A DNA stretch of 5,472 nt. Origin: Clostridiaceae bacterium (GTDB taxonomy: Bacteria; Bacillota; Clostridia; Oscillospirales; Acutalibacteraceae). Below, in pieces: positions 1 through 5,236 of this stretch. Every line of letters starts with the position of its first letter. The stretch's first letter is position 1. The position numbers and the translations under genes are program-made. Below the pieces are notes generated by a model. That model was not told where the DNA came from and did no database searches. It saw nothing but the letters and a program-made list of their open reading frames with translations. The DNA is taken from the NCBI GenBank assembly GCA_904502175.1, contig CAJGDU010000088.1:1-5472 (forward strand). The letters run 5' to 3'.

Positions 1-1935
1 ACCGGGACCGAGGGACACGCGGAGGTGACCGGCATCCTCGGGTTTGCCTCCTGTCCCGCATTCGTCGTCCACGACGCGGAAGAACTGAAGGCGATGTACA
101 TCGCCCACGAAGCCGAGTGGGAGGGGAAACACATCGATCTGGTCTCCCAGACGACCTTCAATCTGGAGGAGTGGGAGAAGTGTGTTACGCAATTAAATTT
201 ATTATGTACAAATAATTCTATATTTGGTACAATATGTAATGCTACCGAAGAACGCCAACATGAAGCTGAAGTACTTTCCAAACAGGTAAACAGAATGATA
301 GTTGTCGGTGGCCGTCACAGTTCCAATACCGTCAAACTCTACGAAGTGTGCCGGAAAAACTGTGATACTTTGCTCGTTCAGGACGCGTCCGAGTTAGACT
401 CGGCGTTTCTGGATGGAGCCGACACCATCGGTGTCACCGCAGGGGCTTCCACGCCGTCTGCAACAATAAAGGAGGTACTTGTAGCCATGTCCGAAGAAGT
501 AAAAACCATGACCGAAGAAACTGAAGATTTTGAGGCGCTCCTCGAAGAAAGTCTCAACAACATGTCCACCGACGGCAGAGTCGAGGGCACAGTCGTTGGC
601 ATCACCGCCAGCGAGATCCAGGTCGACATCGGCAGAAAGCAGACCGGGTACATCAAGTTCGATGAGTACAGCTATGACCCGACTGTGGACCCTGCCACCG
701 ACGTCAAAGTCGGCGACACCATCAACTGTGTCATCATGAAGACCAATGACGCCGAAGGCACCATCATGCTTTCCAAGAAGCGTTTTGACAGTGCCAACGC
801 CTGGTCCGAACTCGAGACCGCTGCCGAAGAGGGCACCATCATCGAAGGTACGGTCACCGATATCAACAAGGGCGGCGTCATCGCCACCACCGACAAGGGT
901 TCCCGCGTCTTCATCCCCGGTTCTCTCGCCACCATGAGCAGAGGCGAGCCGCTGGAAGACCTGCGCAACGCCCGCGTCAAGTTCAAGATCATTGAGCTTG
1001 CGAAGCCGAGAAAACGTGCGGTCGGTTCCATCAAGGACGTTCTGAAAGAAGAGCGCAAAGTTGCCCGCGAGAAGTTCTGGGAGACTGCTGAGGAAGGTCA
1101 GACCTTCACCGGCGTCGTCAAGTCCCTCACTTCCTATGGCGCATTCGTTGACATCGGCGGCATCGACGGCATGATCCACATCTCCGAGCTCTCCTGGAAG
1201 CGCATCAAGCATCCTTCCGAAGTCCTCAATGTCGGCGACACCGTGGAAGTTTACATCAAATCCCTCGAGAATGAACGCATTTCTCTTGGTTATAAGAAGG
1301 ACGAGGACAACCCCTGGGTCGTTCTCAGCAAGACCTACGAGACCGGCGACGTCGTCGATGCCACCATCGTCGGCATGACCGCGTTCGGCGCCTTCGCCAA
1401 CGTCATTCCCGGCATCGATGGCCTCATCCACATTTCTCAGATCGCCAACAAGCGCATCGAGAAGCCGGACGATGTCCTGAAGAAGGGCCAGGTCGTCAAG
1501 TGCCAGATCACCGATATCGACTACGACAAGAAGCGCGTCAGCCTCTCCATCCGCAGCCTGCTGGATGACGAAGAGGACCTGACCGACATCCTCGATGAAG
1601 AAGTTCCCGCTGAAGAAGCTCCCGCTGAGGAAGCTCCGGCCGAGGAAGCTGCTGTCGAAGAAGCTCCTGTCGAGGAAGCGGTTGTCGAAGAAGCTGCTCC
1701 TGCTGAAGAGGAAGCTCCCGCTGAAGAAGCTCCTGTCGAAGAGGAAGCTCCTGCTGAAGAAGAGGCTCCTGCTGAAGAAGAGGCTCCTGCTGAAGAGGAA
1801 GCTCCTGCTGAAGAGGAAGCTCCCGCTGAAGAGGAAGCTCCCGCTGAAGAGGAAGCTCCTGCTGAAGAAGAGGCTCCCGCTGAGGAGGAAGCTCCCGCTG
1901 AGGAAGAAGCTCCTGCGGAAGAAGAAGCAGAATAA
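1..1935 (+). CDS. ispH/rpsA: IspH-ribosomal protein S1 fusion (5'-partial)
   Basis: The reading frame is open from base 1, so the gene starts upstream; the GTG at 25 lies inside a conserved IspH motif and is not the start. IspH is the [4Fe-4S] enzyme that reduces HMBPP to IPP/DMAPP in the MEP isoprenoid pathway. Visible IspH residues are GHAEVTG (16-36; equivalents of E. coli His124 and Glu126), SQTT, the cluster cysteine in ICNATEERQ (TGT at 235-237, spaced 73 residues from the His as in E. coli), HSSNT and VTAGAST. From about 487 the frame continues as S1, which binds mRNA on the ribosome. It has four S1 domains, at about residues 28-98, 115-187, 203-271 and 286-357 counted from Met487. Domains 3 and 4 carry the canonical YGAFVDIGGIDGMIHIS-type core; domains 1 and 2 are more divergent. 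A roughly 110-residue acidic repeat tail ends at TAA 1933. The fusion is known in Clostridia; separate translation of S1 is inferred (see 468-489). Confidence 0.95.
   Translation, partial: TGTEGHAEVTGILGFASCPAFVVHDAEELKAMYIAHEAEWEGKHIDLVSQTTFNLEEWEKCVTQLNLLCTNNSIFGTICNATEERQHEAEVLSKQVNRMIVVGGRHSSNTVKLYEVCRKNCDTLLVQDASELDSAFLDGADTIGVTAGASTPSATIKEVLVAMSEEVKTMTEETEDFEALLEESLNNMSTDGRVEGTVVGITASEIQVDIGRKQTGYIKFDEYSYDPTVDPATDVKVGDTINCVIMKTNDAEGTIMLSKKRFDSANAWSELETAAEEGTIIEGTVTDINKGGVIATTDKGSRVFIPGSLATMSRGEPLEDLRNARVKFKIIELAKPRKRAVGSIKDVLKEERKVAREKFWETAEEGQTFTGVVKSLTSYGAFVDIGGIDGMIHISELSWKRIKHPSEVLNVGDTVEVYIKSLENERISLGYKKDEDNPWVVLSKTYETGDVVDATIVGMTAFGAFANVIPGIDGLIHISQIANKRIEKPDDVLKKGQVVKCQITDIDYDKKRVSLSIRSLLDDEEDLTDILDEEVPAEEAPAEEAPAEEAAVEEAPVEEAVVEEAAPAEEEAPAEEAPVEEEAPAEEEAPAEEEAPAEEEAPAEEEAPAEEEAPAEEEAPAEEEAPAEEEAPAEEEAPAEEEAE
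205..233 (+). promoter_or_regulatory. Candidate internal promoter upstream of the S1 part
   Basis: The sequence shows TGTACA (205-210, 4/6 match to TTGACA), a 17-nt spacer and TACAAT (228-233, 5/6 match to TATAAT), preceded by TGG, which gives an extended -10. It lies in a 60-base stretch (181-240) with only 12 G/C, against 33 G/C in the preceding 60 bases. Transcription would start near 240, still inside ispH and about 245 bases ahead of the internal ATG at 487. The encoded protein stays in frame and conserved (the cluster cysteine follows at once), so the AT bias is carried partly by codon choice (TTA, ATA, AAT). Promoter function is inference; AT-rich DNA gives such matches by chance. Confidence 0.45.
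468..489 (+). promoter_or_regulatory. Internal ribosome site and ATG for free-standing S1
   Basis: AAAGGAGGT (468-476) is a near-perfect Shine-Dalgarno sequence, with 11 nt between GGAGG and the in-frame ATG at 487. The ATG falls just after the last recognisable IspH segment and before the first S1 domain, where a stand-alone rpsA would begin. Initiation here would give a 482-residue protein starting MSEEVKTMTE. The spacing is slightly long but usable. Whether fusion, free S1 or both accumulate cannot be read from the sequence. Confidence 0.6.
1603..1932 (+). repeat. Coding repeat: Glu/Ala/Pro tail of S1
   Basis: After the fourth S1 domain the protein becomes low-complexity. It begins with imperfect five-residue EEAPA-type units (some with Val), followed at 1738-1917 by ten consecutive 18-bp units encoding EEEAPA and a partial EEEAE before the stop. 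The units differ only at synonymous positions (GAA/GAG, CCT/CCC, one GCG). Neighbouring units 2 and 3 are identical, as are 5 and 6, while 1, 4 and 7 share another version; this pattern suggests past tandem duplication or slippage. The tail contains no Lys or Arg and must be strongly negative. Copy number probably varies between strains. Confidence 0.95.
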
Positions 1936-1948
1936 AACAAATAGTTAC

Positions 1949-1979
1949 AGGACCATCGGTTTGTGCCGGTGGTCCTTTT
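1949..1979 (+). terminator. Rho-independent terminator after ispH-S1
   Basis: AGGACCATCGG (1949-1959) pairs with CCGGTGGTCCT (1966-1976) to give an 11-bp stem with one G-U pair. The loop is the 6-nt TTTGTG, and TTTT follows directly as part of TTTTATGTT. It begins 13 nt after the stop codon of the fusion gene. The T-run is short and the sequence downstream serves as a promoter, so some read-through into comEA is possible. Confidence 0.88.
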
Positions 1980-1989
1980 ATGTTATAAT
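1961..1989 (+). promoter_or_regulatory. Extended -10 promoter for the comEA unit
   Basis: A perfect TATAAT (1984-1989) is preceded by TGT, giving the extended -10 TGTTATAAT. At 17-nt spacing the -35 position reads TTGTGC (1961-1966), weak beyond TTG, as often seen with extended -10 promoters. Transcription should start near 1996, about 30 nt before the comEA TTG codon. The element overlaps the loop, right arm and T-tract of the preceding terminator. Confidence 0.75.
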
Positions 1990-2010
1990 CCTGTACGGTA
2001 AAATCGATAC

Positions 2011-2027
2011 AGGAGGTCCTGCACTTG
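2011..2027 (+). promoter_or_regulatory. Strong ribosome site fixing the comEA TTG start
   Basis: AGGAGGT (2011-2017) lies 8 nt from the end of AGGAGG to TTG at 2025. This defines the start and places the TM segment at the N-terminus, as expected for ComEA. The first half of this site also forms the right arm of an inverted repeat, TCCTGTA (1989-1995) / TACAGGA (2008-2014). Confidence 0.8.
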
Positions 2028-2462
2028 CGCAAACAAGAGCAGATCCTTTCTGTGATAGCGCTCGTTTTACTGGCAGGAGTCATCATTTATCATGTGCTCT
2101 CATCGCCCCTGACTTATGAGGTCACGGTGGAGGAGGGAGTTACGACGGAAACTGTTGTCGCGACGACATCGGTTTCTTTGTCTCTCACGGACCCGGAGCC
2201 GGGGGAGACGACCACCGCTTCGGAGCCGTCGACGGAGACCGCGACCGCGTCTCCCGGCATCGACGACACCGGGAAGGTGAACCTGAACTCCGCCAGTCTG
2301 GAAGACCTGAAGACCCTCAAGGGCATCGGGGACGCCAAAGCGCAGGCTATTCTGGACGACCGCACGGAGAACGGTCCCTTTGCCGCCATCGAAGACCTCA
2401 CCCGGGTCAGCGGCATCGGCCAGAAGACCTTTGAAAATCTACGAGACCAGATCACCGTTTGA
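2025..2462 (+). CDS. comEA: ComEA-like helix-hairpin-helix DNA-binding protein
   Basis: This 145-residue membrane-anchored protein is likely the ComEA-type receptor that binds double-stranded DNA outside the membrane and passes it to the ComEC channel during natural transformation. A hydrophobic anchor occupies about residues 7-26, followed by a Thr/Ser/Glu/Pro-rich extracellular linker (about 36-82). A C-terminal ComEA-type helix-hairpin-helix pair starts at VNLNSAS (residue 85); its two hairpins are marked by LKGIGDAKA (GIG 100-102) and VSGIGQKT (GIG 130-132), with the family's ENGPF between them. It lacks the SLBB domain present in longer ComEA proteins such as that of B. subtilis. TTG is chosen as start because of AGGAGGT 8 nt upstream. 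It is first in a four-gene unit with its own promoter. No comEC lies in the window, so a general DNA-binding surface role cannot be excluded. Confidence 0.88.
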   Translation: MRKQEQILSVIALVLLAGVIIYHVLSSPLTYEVTVEEGVTTETVVATTSVSLSLTDPEPGETTTASEPSTETATASPGIDDTGKVNLNSASLEDLKTLKGIGDAKAQAILDDRTENGPFAAIEDLTRVSGIGQKTFENLRDQITV

Positions 2463-2478
2463 AAGAAGTGTTTCAAGC

Positions 2479-3894
2479 TTGGTTTTTTCCAGTTTATCTT
2501 TCGTATATCTCTTTCTCCCGGTCTGTCTGTTGGGCTTTTTCCTGATCCCCACGCTGAAAGCGAAGAACTACTTCCTGCTCGCCATGTCGCTGTTCTTCTA
2601 CGCCTGGGGCGAACCGAAATGGATCCTGGTCCTGCTGCTCTCCACCGTCGTGGAGTATTTCGGAGCCATCCTGGTAGACCAATGGAGAGGGACGACGAAG
2701 TCGAAAGTTGCCCTCGGCGTCAGCATTGCTGTCTCGCTGAGCGCGCTCTTCGTCTTCAAGTATATCGACTTTTTCACCTTCAATATCGGCCGGCTGTTCC
2801 ACGCGGACTGGAAACTGCTGGAGCTCACGCTGCCCATCGGCATCTCGTTCTACACGTTCCAGACCATCACCTACATTGTCGACGTGTACCGGGACAAGGC
2901 GCCGGTGCAGAAGAACTTCGGCTATTTATTGCTCTATGTCAGCATGTTCCCGCAGCTCATTGCCGGACCCATCGTCAAGTACAACGACATCCAGGCCCAG
3001 ATCACCGACCGGAAGCTGACCGGCCGCGGGGTCGGGGAGGGGGTCCTGCGTTTCCTCGTGGGACTGTTCAAAAAGGCGGTCCTCGCCAATGTGGCCGGAG
3101 AAGTGGCTGCCGGGTTCCTGGACGGCAATCTGTCCACGCTGACGACGGCAGGCGCCTGGATCGGCATCCTCAGCTACACGTTCCAGATCTATTTCGACTT
3201 TTCGGCCTATTCCGATATGGCCATCGGCCTCGGCCGCATGTTCGGGTTCCACTACAAAGAGAACTTCAACTACCCGTACATCGCCAACAGCATTACGGAC
3301 TTCTGGCGCCGCTGGCACATTTCGCTCACCACGTTCTTCCGGGAGTACCTGTACATCCCGCTCGGCGGCAACCGGAAGCATCAGGTGTTCAACCTTTTGC
3401 TGGTGTGGCTCCTGACCGGGTTCTGGCACGGTGCCTCCTGGAACTTCCTTGCCTGGGGCCTGTATTACTTTGTGCTCATCCTGTGTGAGAAGCTCTTCCT
3501 CGGGAAAGCGCTCGAAAAGGTCCCGGCGTTCGTCGGACACGTCTATGCGCTGCTGTTTGTCGTGCTGGGCTGGGGACTGTTCTACTACGACGACATGTCC
3601 CGCCTGCGCCAGTTCTTTGCTGTGCTCTTTGGCTTCGGGGAAGCCGGAGCGGCGGCCTCGACCGACCTTTCGGTCCTTCTGAACCATCTGGTGTTCTTCC
3701 TGTTCTGTATCGCGGCCTCTCTGCCGCTTGCCAAGGTCATACGGGAGAAGTATGTCGCCTTCGGCAGAACGGGCACAGAGCGCGCCAGAGCGGCCGATAT
3801 CGGCCTTGTGGTGTTCGCGGTGGTGCTGCTGTTTATCGACACGGCTGCCATGGTCGGCTCCACCTACAATCCGTTCCTTTATTTCCGATTCTAG
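2479..3894 (+). CDS. MBOAT family membrane O-acyltransferase (AlgI/DltB-like)
   Basis: This 471-residue polytopic membrane protein of the AlgI/DltB/PatA branch probably moves acyl (often acetyl) groups across the membrane to modify an extracellular polymer. The substrate cannot be told from sequence. Evidence: many hydrophobic segments along its length; the family start MVFSSLSFVYLFLP; LPIGISFYTFQTI; FPQLIAGPIVKY; the DFWRRWHISLTTFFREYLYIPLG motif (His280); and the catalytic-His motif TGFWHGASWNF (His317). I chose TTG at 2479 because it gives the typical family N-terminus and length and leaves a 16-nt gap after comEA. A longer frame from ATG 2380 would overlap comEA and add a non-membrane leader. 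The ribosome site is weak (AAAGAAG, 2462-2468), so coupling to comEA translation is likely. The next gene resembles the N-terminus of the usual MBOAT partner. Confidence 0.92.
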   Translation: MVFSSLSFVYLFLPVCLLGFFLIPTLKAKNYFLLAMSLFFYAWGEPKWILVLLLSTVVEYFGAILVDQWRGTTKSKVALGVSIAVSLSALFVFKYIDFFTFNIGRLFHADWKLLELTLPIGISFYTFQTITYIVDVYRDKAPVQKNFGYLLLYVSMFPQLIAGPIVKYNDIQAQITDRKLTGRGVGEGVLRFLVGLFKKAVLANVAGEVAAGFLDGNLSTLTTAGAWIGILSYTFQIYFDFSAYSDMAIGLGRMFGFHYKENFNYPYIANSITDFWRRWHISLTTFFREYLYIPLGGNRKHQVFNLLLVWLLTGFWHGASWNFLAWGLYYFVLILCEKLFLGKALEKVPAFVGHVYALLFVVLGWGLFYYDDMSRLRQFFAVLFGFGEAGAAASTDLSVLLNHLVFFLFCIAASLPLAKVIREKYVAFGRTGTERARAADIGLVVFAVVLLFIDTAAMVGSTYNPFLYFRF

Positions 3895-3915
3895 TTTTCT
3901 GTAAGGAGTTTAGCT

Positions 3916-4332
3916 TTGAAACACAGACAGACAGACCCGGGCGCGCTGCCCCTGCTGCGGTTCCAGAGGACCGGCATGGTCCTTCTGGCCATCCTCATGA
4001 CGGTCACGTTGTTCTTTTTCGTGTTTGCACTTGTGGACACGGACAAGACCGTCTCCGAACAGGAGAACCGGAAGCTGGCATCCCGTCCCGCGTTTTCCAC
4101 CTCCGCGCTCTTTGCCGGAGAATACATCCCCAAGGTCGAGACCTACTGGTCAGACACCTTCCCGCTGCGCAACTTCTTTCTGACGGTGAACGGCGGTATT
4201 TCGAAAGTGACCAGCCGCATGTCGTTCCGTTCGAAGGACGTTGTGGTCGTGCAAAACAACAATCCGGATGACTTCGGCGGCCAGTCCCTCCATGAGGTGA
4301 CCGGCGCGGAGCAGCCGAAGGAAGAGGCCTGA
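3916..4332 (+). CDS. Short membrane-anchored protein, N-terminal DHHW/AlgX-like stub
   Basis: This 138-residue protein has one transmembrane segment (about residues 20-41), then VSEQENRKLASRPAFS, FAGEYIPKVETYWSDTFPLRN and a short polar tail. The ENRxLAxxPxFS...Y..D.FP.R pattern matches the N-terminus of DHHW-family proteins, extracellular partners of clostridial MBOAT acyltransferases that are related to AlgJ/AlgX and usually 350-400 residues long. The catalytic C-terminal part, with the SGNH-like and DHHW residues, is absent. The frame ends cleanly at TGA 4330 and the exonuclease starts 2 nt later, so no hidden remainder lies downstream. The start is TTG 3916 with TAAGGAG (3902-3908) 7 nt upstream. 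It may be a deletion relic or a small accessory subunit of the acyltransferase; the intact frame and good ribosome site favour a functional protein. Family assignment is by motif memory only. Confidence 0.75.
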   Translation: MKHRQTDPGALPLLRFQRTGMVLLAILMTVTLFFFVFALVDTDKTVSEQENRKLASRPAFSTSALFAGEYIPKVETYWSDTFPLRNFFLTVNGGISKVTSRMSFRSKDVVVVQNNNPDDFGGQSLHEVTGAEQPKEEA

Positions 4333-4334
4333 GC

Positions 4335-5198
4335 ATGCAATATATCATCCTGGACCTGGAGTGGAACACGGCGTTCGACCGGTACCACAAGGAGTATGTC
4401 AATGAGATCATCGAGTTCGGCGCGGTCCGGCTCGACGAGGAGCTCCGGCAGGTCGATACCTACTCCAGTTTCGTCCGCCCGGTCATTGAGAAGAAACTCA
4501 CGTCCCGGGTCCGCAAACTGACCCACATCACCAACGAGGACGTCCAGCGGGCGGAGTATTACCAGTCCGTCACACAGCATTTTGCCAGCTGGGTGGGCGA
4601 GGACCCCGACACCGTCTTCATGTCCTGGGGCGATATGGATATCCGCGCCCTCATCAGCAACAACAAATACACCTATAAAGACGTCCACATCCCGTATATC
4701 CACCGCTATGTGGACCTGCAGGACTGCTTCATGAAGCAGAAGAACCTGCCCAAGGCAAAGCAGATCGCCCTGTCCGGCGCCGCGGAAATGGTGAACATCG
4801 ACCTGTCCGACGTGGCACTGCACCGGGCCTTGGACGACAGCCTTCTGGCCTGCGACATCTACCGGGTCATCCGCGACGAGGTCGACCTCTCCGACTACCT
4901 TGTCGAAGTCGATGAGGACTTCTACCAGCAGATGCTGTTCAAGCCCTACATCATCAAAGAGATGACCGACCCCGGCATCGACAAAAACATGCTGGACTGT
5001 TCCTGCATCCTCTGCGGCGCGCCCGCCGAAAAGCTCTCCGAGTGGCGGTTCTCCGGCAGCTCGTTCCACGCCATTTACCGCTGCACGCCCTGCAAGCAGA
5101 AGTACCGCGTGAACGTCCAGTTCCGCCGCCAGTACAACCAGGTGGTCGCCAAAAAGAGCGTCGTCAAAATCAAAGACAAGAAAAAGAAAAAAGCGTAA
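4335..5198 (+). CDS. DEDDh 3'-5' exonuclease with C-terminal zinc ribbon
   Basis: This 287-residue cytoplasmic nuclease belongs to the RNase T/DnaQ superfamily, close to the KapD/ERI-1-like group, which removes nucleotides from 3' ends of RNA or DNA. Metal-binding motifs are complete: Exo I DLEWN (Asp7, Glu9), Exo II SWGDMDIRAL (Asp102 most likely) and Exo III HRALDDS (His163 and Asp168, the HxxxxD spacing of the DEDDh type). The C-terminus adds a probable zinc ribbon, CILC (224-227) and CTPC (250-253), then a basic tail ending DKKKKKA that could contact nucleic acid. ATG 4335 lies 2 nt after the previous stop, with AAGGAAGAGG (4318-4327) upstream, so translational coupling is likely. The stop codon sits inside the terminator stem. 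RNA is the likelier substrate by analogy with ERI-1-like enzymes, but this is not shown. It is the last gene of the unit. Confidence 0.9.
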   Translation: MQYIILDLEWNTAFDRYHKEYVNEIIEFGAVRLDEELRQVDTYSSFVRPVIEKKLTSRVRKLTHITNEDVQRAEYYQSVTQHFASWVGEDPDTVFMSWGDMDIRALISNNKYTYKDVHIPYIHRYVDLQDCFMKQKNLPKAKQIALSGAAEMVNIDLSDVALHRALDDSLLACDIYRVIRDEVDLSDYLVEVDEDFYQQMLFKPYIIKEMTDPGIDKNMLDCSCILCGAPAEKLSEWRFSGSSFHAIYRCTPCKQKYRVNVQFRRQYNQVVAKKSVVKIKDKKKKKA

Positions 5199-5220
5199 CT
5201 CAGAACAGAGTTACGCTTTT
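5189..5220. terminator. Bidirectional rho-independent terminator
   Basis: AAAAGCGTAACTC (5189-5201) pairs perfectly with GAGTTACGCTTTT (5208-5220) around the loop AGAACA. On the plus strand TTTTCGTTTT follows the GC part of the stem; on the minus strand the stem runs into TTTTTTCTTTTTCTT. It can therefore end both the exonuclease unit and the convergent dapB gene. The exonuclease stop codon TAA (5196-5198) lies in the left arm. Confidence 0.93.
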
Positions 5221-5236
5221 CGTTTTACGACGTCAT

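Noticed and set aside
25..27. GTG at 25 as the start of the first gene
   Set aside because: It lies within the conserved GHAEVTG motif and the frame stays open to base 1, so the gene is cut by the window edge.
394..1431. 345-codon open frame on the minus strand opposite IspH-S1
   Set aside because: It lies antisense to a well-supported conserved gene; its composition is the shadow of GC-rich codons and it shows no recognisable domain or good ribosome site.
1521..1940. Minus-strand frame encoding Ser/Ala/Gly repeats
   Set aside because: This is the mirror of the Glu/Ala/Pro tandem repeat; any repeat in register gives a repetitive opposite frame.
2380..2478. ATG at 2380 as the start of the MBOAT gene
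   Set aside because: It would overlap comEA by 83 bases and add 33 residues with no family counterpart before MVFSSLSF.
2619..3488. 289-codon plus-strand frame inside the MBOAT gene
   Set aside because: It is Arg/His/Pro-rich, typical of an out-of-frame reading of GC-rich DNA; the overlapping MBOAT frame has clear motifs.
4143..5069. 308-codon minus-strand frame opposite the exonuclease
   Set aside because: It is antisense to a gene with complete DEDDh motifs and has no domain of its own that I recognise.
5181..5192. A-rich run AAAAAGAAAAAA as a programmed frameshift site
   Set aside because: It encodes the lysine tail next to the stop codon and forms the minus-strand T-tract of the terminator; no extended alternative frame of interest follows.
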